Below the pieces are notes generated by a model, which worked only from the letters and a program-made list of their open reading frames with translations, was not told the DNA's origin and ran no database searches. The position numbers and the translations under genes are program-made. From Larix sibirica (taxonomy: Eukaryota > Streptophyta > Pinopsida > Pinales > Pinaceae), in the NCBI GenBank assembly GCA_004151065.3, contig NWUY0300065315.1:13890-38620 (forward strand): a DNA stretch of 24,731 bases, in the 5' to 3' direction. Shown piece by piece: positions 1 to 10,320 of the stretch. How positions within the stretch are numbered: position 1 is the stretch's first letter; each line of letters begins with the position of its first letter.

Positions 1-48
1 CTTTGATTTGTGATTTGTGGTGAGGAAAGCCCCATAAAATGTGTGGCC
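1..48. other. Unannotated left edge
   Basis: No open frame, repeat or motif is seen here. It only flanks the palindrome that begins at 49. Confidence 0.5.
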
Positions 49-128
49 AAGCCATATTAATATTACTAATATGGCTTATACACGTCGATCGACGTATATA
101 AGCCATATTATTAATATTAATATGGCTT
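49..128. repeat. 80-bp nested palindrome
   Basis: Bases 49-128 pair with their own reverse complement around an axis between 88 and 89. Of 40 base pairs only two mismatch (66/111 and 81/96). The centre, 82-95 (acgtcgatcgacgt), is itself a perfect 14-bp palindrome. Each arm is also nearly self-complementary: 49-77 folds on itself with one mismatch, so the word aagccatatta occurs four times in alternating orientation. It could extrude as one long hairpin or as two small cruciforms. It may be a small foldback element or a replication-generated palindrome. No protein or terminal duplication is attached. Confidence 0.9.
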
Positions 129-473
129 GCTAGTTGACATTACATCCAATTTAGAAAAAAGATTTCAGACATTTCTCACCAAATATTTATCTTCTTCAGA
201 TGATACAATTTAAGGTTTAACCACCATGCAATTTTCATCAAGATTTCCTTGTATCTATGATCCTTCCAAGACAATAATAGCTATACATTCCACTAGAAAT
301 TCATTTCCAAACTCACAACAAACAATTTACACATCTTTGAAGGTTTTTCCAAAAACATCATTAGAATATTTTTCTAAGGACCAACAAAATTTTATTTGTC
401 GATAATTTTTATTGTTCTTTTCTTCCATAAATTTACTGAACAAAGACCTCCCCTCAATTACACTTCTTGAAGA
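129..473. other. AT-rich spacer without a gene
   Basis: AT-rich DNA downstream, in the minus direction, of the broken gene that ends near 474. No convincing coding frame, repeat or RNA gene is seen. Parts could be further decayed 3' sequence of that gene. Confidence 0.5.
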
Positions 474-3400
474 CTAAATTCCAACTTCAAATTTAGCAGA
501 AATAAATTGCAAAAATTTAATTATATTTGGTAGTGATAAATACAAAATTGAACGGTAATTAAAATCATATTTTTGGTTGGCATTATCAAACAATTCAATC
601 CCATTTTTAGTGGTGCCTACCTTTGAAAAAATAAAACCTTCCATTTCTACAATCAGCAAATGTGTTTTATGAGAATCTACACAAAAGAAGTTGGGTCATA
701 AAATGAAAAATACTCTTCTCAAACTAATTTTTGAATGGCCCAAAAAGAATTTGTATTGTATCTTACCTATAATTAATTAATTTATAGTGGATTCTAGACT
801 AGCTACAACAAAAATTGAGAGCCGATCTGCAGAAATCATGCTTGATTCAACGTCTTTTGTGTTAACCTCTGCAATTTTATACATCCACACACCAGAATCT
901 AGAATCCCACCTTTCTGAGTAACGCCAACCATAAGTTGTTCATTTATATCTAAATTATAATTTTTTTGTTGATACTTCAAAAACATCATCATCCTAATAT
1001 GATTTTCTCATCCTATTAGAGGATTCTTTGGAACCACCCACAATCGCAACTAAAAATAAAAGATTGGTTATAAAGAATTATAGAATGGAAACACAAAATG
1101 AAACAAAATATTTTTAAATAAAGATATAAATAACTCTATTTGGATCAGTCAACAAAGACCAATATAAATGGTTCATGAAGAGTTCATGTTCAACCGTTTC
1201 CACAATATAAATAATGCATAGGTCCAAATCTTTTCTCATAGAATGAATTAATCTAACACCACCATAGAAAGAGACAATGGTGCCTTGAGACAATGTTAAA
1301 TTGTTCACTAAATGATCCCAAAATTCTATCGCTCTTTATTTCTAAAATACATGTTTTCTCACTTGGAGGTTAAGATCCTTGAAAGCTGGGATATGTATGA
1401 GTGGCAAGTTTTCATCTGCCCACTCCATTTTTAAGAAAATAAAAGGCATATTGTGCCCTCTAATCCAACCTTCCAACATTGTACAAGAGATAAATGTGTA
1501 TAGAAGTCTTTATCAAAGTCTATAACAATGCAAATAACATCATATTCTTTAATGGGTCTTCTTATTTTCTTTGTGAATAGAAAGAAACATTTCTGAATCA
1601 AGTGAGAAGCATTTAGGTCACCTATAAAAACACAAGCAAAAGGTTTTGTATTTGATGCCAAGAGAAAAAACATCTCAAGGATGTATTTTTCTGTCCATCC
1701 ATCTACACTGTTGCACATATCAAACACAACTAGAACACAACACTGTCCATTTTGAAAGTAACTAATTCCCTTCAACATCTTCTACAATGTAGATGGAAAA
1801 CATGATAGGAAGGAAAATCTTGTAGTATCTCTCAAAGAATCCACAGAGACACTGATTTCCTTTAGCTTGATATAAATTTGCAAAAATAGCCGAAGACTCT
1901 TTAGGAAACCGAAAATTATCCTCCTTTGTTGCTTGTTTCCTTTTCTTGTTTAGATACATGACTTGCTTCTTATTACATATAATACTACAATGCAGTCAAA
2001 AAAAAATTTGAGCAATTTTATAAACCTCAACCACATTTTTTGTCGGACATGTTGTTTGAAGAATAATAATCATAGTGCTAAACACTGAAATATTCAACAA
2101 CCATAATTCTAGTTGTTATGTTGTCCTTCACTCTCTTGAAATACTGCAAAAGAGTCTCTACCTCGACATTATGGTCTACTATGGTACTCAACCAAGTGAC
2201 TCCCTGAATTATTTTATCTGCAGTGATTCTCAATTCCGTCTCATCCATATCATAGAGAGGTTTAAAAAAACCCATATTGTTTTGGCTTATTATGCACAAA
2301 ATCATCATGATGGATGATTTTGGGGGAGCCTTCCAATGAGCCATTTTTGTCAAATTTGCAAAGGCAGAGCAGCAGGGGAAAACAGAGTATGCAGAGGCTT
2401 GGTGAAACAGCAAGAGCTCTAGGCTCTTCTACATTCATTGATAAAACTAAAATGAACACCAAAAATACATTGTTACATACCGATGCCTCTCTTCATCCGA
2501 GGCGTATTTACTTCTTCACCTAATACATTAACTCCCGTACTATGGTAGGTGAATTCAAGTGATGTTGACAGGAGGAATTATCTCCAACAATTTTTATATA
2601 GCTCAAAAAATGCACACCATTTATTCAAAATATCATCCAAAAACAAGACAAGAGTCATATTGTATTTAATACTTTCTTTATTGGAAACATCGAATATATC
2701 TACACATTCATTCTGGAAATTCTAAAATGCAATAAAATTTTAATTTAAAGAGAAATTAAATTTAGTTTGACATGTTTGTAGTGCTGAAACAATGTTTGAA
2801 GCAAATAATATGTATACCTTCCACTCCATTGATGTACTATGAACTTTTCCTTAGCGTCTAGGCCTATGACTATAAAACCACTTTTGTATGGCCTTGATAG
2901 AATGATTAATGAATGGGGTGTTAGAAAATTCCTTATCAGACATATTTTGTTGCTTACACAAAATTGAAATGAATTTCCGTGGAACATCCTTGCAGAGCAA
3001 ACAAGATTTGCACATACATTATCTTGAACAAACGTATTTTATTTCACATTTTTAATTATCTTCTATTTTGCACTTATAGTGTGATGACAATCCAAGATAT
3101 AAATGCACTGTATATTCTTCAACTTGATTTTCTCTAACCGGAGTAATAAGTTCTTTTGTCTCTGGGTTGAAAGACATTAAAATTGCATCTCGGTCGGTTG
3201 TGGTAAAATTTGTTACATCTTCATCCACTCTTTGAAATTGCAAGTTCATAGGTGCAAGAAAACATTTCTTGACATCAATAAAGAAAACATTTTCATCAAA
3301 AAAGAAAATATTGTATTTGATTTTGCTAGGTACTTTCTGTCCTCTCAAATTTTTTGTGTGCTTTTGCCATTATCACCTTTGAAGGGATTTCTTTCAAAGG

Positions 3401-3935
3401 TCTGAAGGATGATTCAGTGACATCCTTTTCATGTTCATAAATTCCATATCTCCAAAGGTAGAATATATTATTTTCATGGTAAACATTTATCTCTTTTTGT
3501 TAAAATTCATATAGAGTAGAGCCAAAGATGTCTTTTTCCTTGTAAATCTTTTTTTAAGTAACGATAAAATTCCATTAGTGTGTGGCTGTATTTGATCCAT
3601 CCTTATTAGATGAGTCATAGGATTGCAATATCCAACCATGTTTTTCACAAAAAAATTCATCATTTGTGTTACGTTGTTTCATCAACTTAGAGAGAAACTT
3701 AAACACTGGAAGATCCATCTATAATAAAGAATAGTCCTTTCCTTTAGCAACCTTAACCTAGTGACGTAAGAGGTCTTCCTAAAAGACATATGTAGATACT
3801 ACAATTACAATCCTTCTTTGTATTTCTTTGAAAAATACATAGAGGTACAAATATGGATATATATTATCGAGTTCTTCCATCTCGACAAACCAATCACTAT
3901 CGCTAATCCCTATGTCATGCTTAAGATTTATTTTG
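474..3935 (-). pseudogene. Broken unrecognised protein gene, many short frames
   Basis: On the minus strand a succession of open stretches joins end to end through frame changes or stops: about 3905-3360, 3348-3052, 3036-2745, 2462-2078, 2000-1762, 1778-1431, 1308-1114, 992-777 and 659-474. The translations are of ordinary composition, with charged and aromatic residues rather than low complexity. Examples are KYNIFFFDENVFFIDVKKC and SFNPETKELITPVRENQ (3348-3052), GFIVIGLDAKEKFIVHQWSG (3036-2745), PLYDMDETELRITADKIIQG (2413-2078) and VVFDMCNSVDGWTEKYILEM (1778-1431). Adjoining frames often overlap at the break; for example the frame ending near 2262 continues in the 2413-2078 frame. This suggests one ancestral protein of perhaps 700-1000 residues. 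Some gaps could instead be introns. I recognise no family, catalytic motif or membrane segment, and no intact start is evident. It could be a decayed host gene or an unfamiliar mobile-element protein. Confidence 0.4.
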
Positions 3936-3936
3936 A

Positions 3937-4035
3937 GGAATGGAATTTACTTGAATTGAATGATAATTAATAAAATTGACAAATCAAGGAATGGACTTTA
4001 CTTGAATTGAATGGTAGTTAATAAAATTGACATTG
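3937..4035. repeat. 51-bp tandem duplication, two copies
   Basis: The stretch beginning ggaatggaatttacttgaat at 3937 is repeated from 3988 with a few substitutions. Both copies end in taaaattgaca. The period is 51 bp. It lies just beyond the 5' side of the broken minus-strand gene and probably arose by local slippage or unequal exchange. Confidence 0.85.
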
Positions 4036-4311
4036 TAAACTATTGAAAAAATTATCCCTCCAAATTATAAAATATTACAAGTAATAACATAGATATCATC
4101 ACAACTTTAAGGTACAATATCACTTGAAAAAATACATATCAAAATGAAACATTTTTAAAATAAAGAAATTTGTTAACAGTTCCAAATCGGTAGACATGCA
4201 AGTATCAAATCGATTGAGATTTCCTACACAAAAATATCCTAAAAGAGGTAATCTGAATGGAAGTGTTGGACACCATACCTCAGATGTAGTAAATACAGTC
4301 CACAAGAAATC
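4036..4311. other. Spacer before satellite array 1
   Basis: AT-rich DNA with no supported coding frame. The short open frame overlapping 4196-4423 runs into the satellite and has no recognisable domain, so it is taken as chance. Confidence 0.45.
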
Positions 4312-6058
4312 ATCCTACAAGAGGCGGGTCAAAATAAAGAGTTACCAAATCCTTCTGTTAGATGACACATTAAAGAAAAATTCAAGCTTTGAGGAAGGGT
4401 TATCCAGTCCCTTCTCTAGTTAATCTTTTACCCAGGTAAATATTTAAGAAAGGTTCAACAAATCCTTCCTCTAGTTAATACTTCATCAAGTAAATAATTA
4501 ATAAAGGGTCTTCCTGTTCTTCCTCCATACGACGTTTTTCCAGAAATCAACCTTTAAAGCAAAGTTGACCAATTTGAACTAAAGTTAATATTTTCCCAGG
4601 TATATAATAAAGAAAGGGTCGTTCGATCATTATGTTATATGATGTTTGTTCAATAGTCAAAATTCAAGGAATAGTCAAAATTGAAGGAAGGGTTCGACGA
4701 TCATTCCTATACTTATTCTTTTTCCCAGATACGGTTTCAAGAACCAATCATTCCTCTATATGACTTTTGTCCAGAAGTCAACATTTGAGAAAGGTTCAAA
4801 TGATCCTTACTCTTGTTAATAGTTTCACATGTGTATATTTAAGGAAGGGTGGACAAATCCTTCCTATATATTAATTTTTTCCAAAATTCAACCTTTGAGA
4901 AGGGTAATTTTTTCCAAACTTCAACCTTTGAGAAGGGTCATCGGATTCCTTCTCTCGTTAATATTTTCCCCATGTACACACTTAATAAAGGGATGGTTGA
5001 TCATTCCTCTATGTGGCGTTTGGCTAGAATCTAACCTTGAAGAAGGATCCTTCCTCTACTTTAACTTCTCCCCGGGTACAAATTTAAGAAAGGCTCAACC
5101 AATCCTTATTCTAAATAGTCCTTGAATTTTTCTCCACATTTAAGAATGACTGGATGCTAATTATTCAATAAAATGCTTGTTCCGATATCCAAATTAAAAA
5201 AAGGGTGGGTCAATACTTCCTCTATATGATGTTTGTGAAGAAGTCAACCTTTAAGGAATGGTAAGTTGATCCTTCATCTAGTTAATCTTGTCTCCAAGTA
5301 AATATCTAAGAAAGGGTCAGGGTCTTCACATTCTTCCTATAGTTAATGATATTTCACCCGGTAAATAATCAAAGAAAGGGACTTCACGTTCTTCCTTTAT
5401 ATGAATTTTTTCCAGAAATCAACCATTAAAGCAAATTCGACCAATATCTACTCTAGTTAATATTTTTCCAAATACAAAATTAAGAAACGGTTGGCCAAAC
5501 ATTCCACTAATGTTTCTCCAAAAGTCAAAATTTGAGGAAAGGTCAACCGATTGCTCCTCTAGTAAATCTTTTCCCTAGATATAGATTGATGAAATAGTCG
5601 GCTAATTATTCCTTTGTATGACTTTTTTACATAACTCCATATTTCAAGAAGGGATGACTAACCCTTCCTCTTATCAATTGTTTGACATGTACATATTTAA
5701 GGAAGGGGCGTCCAATCCTTCTTCTTTGTGACATTCAACCAAAACTAAACCTTTGAGAAGAGTTGGTGGATACCTTCTCTAGTTAATATATTCCCATTTA
5801 CAGTTTTAAGAAAGGGATGGATGATCCTTCCTTTATCTAGCATTTTTCTAGAATCCAACCTTTGAGGAAGGATCCTTCCTCGAGTTAAAATTCTCCCCAT
5901 GTACATATTTAATAAAAGTTCAGCCGATCCTTCTTATGGATGGTCCTTGACATTTTCTCCACATTTAAGAATGACCAATTGTTAATTATTCAATATGATG
6001 TTTGTTTCAATATCCAAATTTAAAAAAATGTCGGCTAATTGCTCTTCCATGTATAATA
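4312..6058 (+). repeat. Satellite array 1, ~55-bp monomers in A/B dimers
   Basis: About 30 degenerate monomers of roughly 55 bp. Two types tend to alternate. Type A carries ccttcctctagttaatatt, then a cccaggtacatattt core, then aagaaagggtc. Type B carries ttcctctatatgacgtttgt, then ccagaagtcaacctttgag, then gaagggtc. Most monomers start and end in the complementary words gaaggatc/gatccttc, giving a short stem. A longer period is visible. The word cagaaatcaacc recurs at 4541 and 5413, (g)acatgt(a/g)tatatttaaggaagg at 4826 and 5685, and the distinct tccttga...ttttctccacattt segment near 5115 and 5940, so a higher-order unit of ~825-872 bp is present about twice. No gene lies inside. Array 2 is the same family on the opposite strand. 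Confidence 0.85.
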
Positions 6059-6179
6059 TTATGTTAAAACCTTGAGGATGCTTACTCATTTATGGCTAGA
6101 AACCATCTTAAACTTGTCAATGTATACTAGTGGGTATAAACTAGTGGATTCTAAACATGATCATGAGTGGAATCCATTC

Positions 6180-7210
6180 ATTATTGGTTTAATCTTTGGA
6201 ATCAAATTAACAAAATGGGAGAAAAAAACCCATTGGGCATGGAAAAATCATATGGACAGGTGAATTCTAAATCTTCCTATCTAGCTATATCATCTTCAAA
6301 TGTTACTACTACATGAGAGTGGTTGTATTACAAAATTTGGAAATGGAATTTGCTTCAGAAATTAAGTTGTTTACTTAGTTATTCTTAGAAAATAAAATTT
6401 TAGCATGTGCTAACCTTACCAAAAGAGGCAGAATTGGTCTAGGTTCCTATTTTTTTTTATGTTTTACAGATTCTGAATCTATTGATCATATCTTTTTCAA
6501 TTGTATTTTCTAATAAATAGTATGGAGGGGATTAAAGACAAGTTTACTCCTCAATCTGAATTGGGAAAATGGTTCCTTTGGTCATAGCTTGGAAATGTGG
6601 CAAAAGATTGTTCCAAGGAACAAAGAACTTCTTATCTACATCTCTTGTGGGTTATGGCGAACTAGAAATTATATTATTTTTTAGGATCACTCTCCGACTA
6701 TTTTAGGAATGAATTCTAAAATTATGGGATTTTACAAGGAACATTTCAAATAAATGAAGCAGAAGGAACTCCTAAGAATATAAGAGAGCCATATATTTTG
6801 GGTGACTATCATGTTGGCTATTTTGATGGTCCATCCCCATGTGGTGGTGGGGTTTGGTTGCAACTGAATAGCAGGAATTGTTTCCTAATCTGGATGGGTG
6901 TTGGTTTGGTTTCTAACACTAGTGCAGATTTATTGGCATTATGAGGTATCCTCTATTTTTCTTTTAGCAGCAATTATATGTCTCTATAGGTTTTAGGAGA
7001 TTCAAAGATCATAATTGACTGGGAAGAGAGAAGGACTACACTATAGGTTTCTATACTTGGCCACTAGTGCAATATGATTATACATATTTAGTCATCTTTC
7101 AATGATAATGCATTTAAGAATTTTTATCGACAAGCAAAAAATTTTGCAAACAAATAATCTAAGAAGGCTATTGAGGCCCTTGAAGGATTTTTTTTTAGAA
7201 ATCTTGGACA
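6180..7210 (+). pseudogene. Old LINE 3' remnant: zf-RVT and RNase H region
   Basis: Three landmarks of the plant L1-type ORF2 tail occur in the usual order on the plus strand. Around 6270-6515 is a decayed zf-RVT zinc-binding region: KIWKWNLLQKL, then NKILACANLTKRGRIG, then the Cys/His part LCFTDSESIDHIFFNC. Around 6815-7030 is an RNase H domain, with YFDGPSPCGGGVW (first catalytic Asp kept), TSADLLAL (the usual Glu replaced by Asp) and VLGDSKIIIDW (Asp kept). Around 7125-7175 is the last RNase H motif, YRQAKNFANK followed by a stop and SKKA, with the final Asp changed to Asn. Several in-frame stops interrupt it. The EN and RT domains are absent, so it is a 5'-truncated or eroded copy. It differs clearly from the LINE at 8322 and belongs to another family. 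The 5' limit is uncertain. Confidence 0.75.
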
Positions 7211-8256
7211 ACACCTTAGTGGATAGGGGATCCATTAAGGCATATTAAGTAGTTTTTTTTATATATTCTACACTTGTTTATGATAGGTTTTTGTATGCCT
7301 GATAACTTATGTTTTGGAGAAATGAATGTATAGTGTATATCGTTGATGAACTATCTACAATTATGCTATTTTGGATAGACAACTTAGTATTTTTGGGTTA
7401 GATAGTGTTGTATAAGGAACTACAACTTTAAGTAAAAGCATGTAATAGAAAAAGATAAGTTTGATTCATATGAATAACAAGTTAATATCTTTTTTATGTT
7501 TGGAAAAAGTTATCCAAACAAATATAAATATATTGTTCCACAATTTTTTAACACAACGGAATTGAGCACGAGATGTTCGGGGAAAGAAAATAGATATCAT
7601 TCAATTTAAAACTCAGGTTTGGGGAAGGCAAGTAGACCTCATTCAATTTAAAACATGGGTATGGGGAAGGCAAGTGGATCTTGTTCAATTTTAAATGGAT
7701 ACCCAGGTGAGAACCATTGTCGACTTTGACAGAATTACCCTAATTTATGATTATGAGCATTACAGAAATACCCTAAATCCTATTCCACATTTTCAATCCC
7801 CTGCATTTTTTTATAAATATGAGCATAATACATACCCGATATGTTTGTGGCGAAGTTATATTAGTGAGTGTTCTAGAGTAGAAAACACCCACCCTTTGAA
7901 TCTCTCTAAGATCATTGAAATGTTAGCCTGTGGAAATTAGAGGGTTGTGGATTATGGATTCACACACTAACCATAATAGCTATTAGCGACAGATTAATAA
8001 TTTGTATGGGGTAAATTATGACAATATATTTTTCTCTATGCTACCAAGGCCATAGATAATTCTAGTTCTACGCAATGGTATATTGTATAGGGGTTGATGG
8101 TTCCAACTTCCATTGATATTATTTTGTAACACACCCAAAACACCTAGTTATATAAATGATAAACCCAAAAAATATAGGACCATTTTTTTTAACTCTACAT
8201 ATATATGAGACTAAATTTATTATAATGGCTATGTGTTTAATTAAAAGTATATACGT
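7211..8256. other. AT-rich spacer between two LINE remnants
   Basis: Apart from the 42-bp tandem repeat at 7579-7706, no feature is supported. An 81-codon open frame at 7695-7940 has plausible composition but no recognised family and starts inside the repeat, so it is not called a gene. The first part may include the 3' untranslated tail of the older LINE. Confidence 0.5.
7579..7706. repeat. 42-bp tandem repeat, three copies
   Basis: Copies begin at 7579, 7621 and 7663 with ggggaa(a/g)g. Each contains an attcaatttaaaac-like middle. The spacing is exactly 42 bp between starts. The third copy decays after ttcaattttaaat. Confidence 0.9.
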
Positions 8257-8284
8257 TCAAATTTTACGTCGACGTAAAATTTGA
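8257..8284. repeat. 28-bp perfect palindrome
   Basis: Bases 8257-8284 are identical to their reverse complement, with centre tacgtcgacgta. No mismatch occurs in the 14 pairs and the next outer pair fails. It sits about 40 bp before the first readable codon of the large LINE. Its centre resembles the acgtcgatcgacgt centre of the palindrome at 82-95. Confidence 0.92.
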
Positions 8285-8321
8285 TTTAAACCATAAAGGT
8301 TTACTCTAAATCGTACGATAG

Positions 8322-8870
8322 TACTCTTTCGATTTTACTTCCATTAGTACTCGTGGGCTCTCTGGGAGACTCGCCATAGGATGGAAGAAATATACCAATA
8401 AACTCATCAACTCCTGGGGCTTCACCTCGGGACTGGGAGTAGAACTATTTCACTCAGTTTTGAATAGGAACTTCAAGATCATCAACATTTATGGGCCATA
8501 TGCTGATAGAGAACACTTCTGGAACTCTATTCGCAGAAACTCCTTGATCACAGGCCAAGATACCATTCTTGGTGGAGAATTAAATTTCACTCTTGGTGCT
8601 CATGAGACCTGGGGCCAACAGGCTCGTGGGGATGTTCTTGTGGATTTGTTTGAGCAACTTCTTCTGGACACTCACCTTATCAATCTTCAACCTCCAACAC
8701 TGAAACCTACCTAGAATAATCATAGAACGGGGGAGGATTGCATTTCTAAGAGATTGGACCGTTTTCTCGTTGCGGAAACACTGGTAAATCAACCATTCCA
8801 AATGCGGTAGTGGGTCAACTCTGGAGGTTTTTCAGATCATCACCCCATCTGTCTCGAGCTTCAGGGCAAT
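8322..8870 (+). pseudogene. LINE endonuclease domain (APE-type), partial
   Basis: The C-terminal two-thirds of an exonuclease-endonuclease-phosphatase fold that nicks target DNA before reverse transcription. Visible landmarks are GLSGRLAIGWKK (the usual SGGLAIGW strand), FKIINIYGPYADREHFW, GGELNFTLG where the family has GGDFN (the catalytic Asp is replaced by Glu here), the TWN motif broken by a TAG at 8712, RLDRFLV, and SDHHPICLEL, the intact SDHxP catalytic histidine motif. A second TAG lies at 8808. The N-terminal residues with the first catalytic Asn and Glu are absent, because a stop at 8319 and the 28-bp palindrome lie just upstream. Confidence 0.85.
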
Positions 8871-9425
8871 AATTCAAAGCCCCCTAGCTCCTTCAAGCTT
8901 TGTGCAGCATGGATTAGGGACGAGGAGGTTGCTACCATTCTAAAAAATTCTTGGATCCCTTTCCAGCCTCGAGATGGACTTTTCACAGCACCACATTTTG
9001 TAAAAAACCTCACCTGGGTAAAACTTCTCCTAAAAGATTGGGCTCACAAAAAGCGTGAATGGGACACTCTGGAACTCTCTAGGGTTGAATCGGAGCTGGT
9101 TTTGATTCAGGATCAGTTTGGGGGTGGTTATGCCTCACCGGAGTCCACCAAAACTTTAAAGGACTTGGAATGTGCTAAAAAAAAATTACTTCTGGCTCAG
9201 GAGGAAATTTGGAGACTCAAAAGCAAAGCCATCTGGCTAGAATGTGGTGATGAAAACTCAAAATTTTTCCATGCATATGCTAAGGGTTGAAAATCACAAA
9301 ATACCATATGGGATCTAAAAAACTCCCTGGGAGAAACGGTTTCCGCTTTCGAGGACCTTGCCTCACTAGGCTCTACACATTTCAAACAACTCTTCTCAGC
9401 ACCAAATAGAGCCACACTTGCAGAA
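8871..9425 (+). pseudogene. LINE linker between EN and RT
   Basis: Continues in the same frame as the endonuclease. It is helix-rich and charged, with W, K and E residues typical of this linker. It contains IWLECGDENSKFFHAYAKG, the conserved W-x-x-x-GDxN(S/T)xFFH motif that precedes the RT in plant L1 ORF2. A TGA at 9288 replaces the Arg expected just after that motif. The stretch ends in the FKQLF region before the RT fingers. Confidence 0.8.
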
Positions 9426-10320
9426 GTGATCCGACTTTCTCAATACTTTTCGGGTGCAATCACAGAAGAGGACAATCTGAATCTTATGGAAGAAATTACA
9501 GAAGGAGAACTAAAATCCACCCTACATAGTTTTCAAAAGGATAAAAGCCCTGGACCAGACGGATGGACCATCGAATTCTTCATTGAATATTTTGACACCA
9601 TTGGAATTGACCTCCTTCATCTAGCTGAAGAATCCAAAAAGGGGGACATACTCACCCGCCCCTGAACTCCACCTTCATTGCTCTTATTCCAAAATCCGAT
9701 AACCCCACCTCCATGGATGAATTCCATCCCATCTCCCTCTATAATATCACCTACAAGATTGTTGCAAAGATCATGGCAAATAGGTTAAAACCTGTTCTCT
9801 CAAAATTTATTTCAAAAGAACAGTTCAGTTTCCTGGAAGGTCGACAAATCCATGAAGCCATTGGGGTTGCACAGGAAGGTCTACACTCTCAAAAGATCAA
9901 GGGCTTAAAGGGTGCTATCATCAAAATCGACCTCTCCAAGTCATTTGACAGGGTCAGCTAGCTCTATCTTCGAATGCTCATGACCCACCTTGGTTTTGAC
10001 TATGCATTCATAAAATGGGTAATGAGTTACATCACCACTACCTCATTTGTTGTTCTCATCAATGGTTCTCCTTCTCAATTCTTCTGTGCAGAAAGAGGAC
10101 TCCGGCAGGGCTTCCCCCTCTCCCCTCTTCTTTTTCTCATGGTGGTTGAAGGCCTCAGCAGGGCTATCTCAGATGCCATCCGACAAGGTACATTCCATAG
10201 ATTACAGATCACAAATAATTCTTATCTTTTGTGATGGCTCCATTGGGGATGCAAACCAACTACATCATATTCTAAATCTATTCCAAGTAGCTACGGGGAT
10301 GATCATAAATATTTAAAAAT
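9426..10320 (+). pseudogene. LINE reverse transcriptase domain, catalytic box lost
   Basis: Reads KDKSPGPDGWTIEFF (RT motif 0), then after a one-base frameshift near 9660 LNSTFIALIPK, FHPISLYN, ISKEQFSFLEGRQI and IIKIDLSKSFDRVS (motif A, catalytic Asp kept), a TAG at 9959 where Trp is usual, then GLRQGFPLSPLLF (motif B). Next should come the FADD/YADD motif C. Instead the reading goes from ITNNS at about 10215 directly to LIFCDGSIGDANQLHHILN in another frame at about 10228, so motif C with its two catalytic Asp residues has been deleted. This change alone would abolish RT activity. Confidence 0.88.

Noticed and set aside
2314-2523. 69-codon plus-strand frame
   Set aside because: It lies opposite the more continuous minus-strand pieces (2462-2078) and has no recognised domain.
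4829-5125. 98-codon frame in satellite array 1
   Set aside because: It repeats the phrase FSKLQPLRRVI because it crosses satellite monomers; no independent coding evidence.
7695-7940. 81-codon plus-strand open frame
   Set aside because: It begins inside the 42-bp repeat, has no recognised domain, and such a length is expected by chance in a window of this size.
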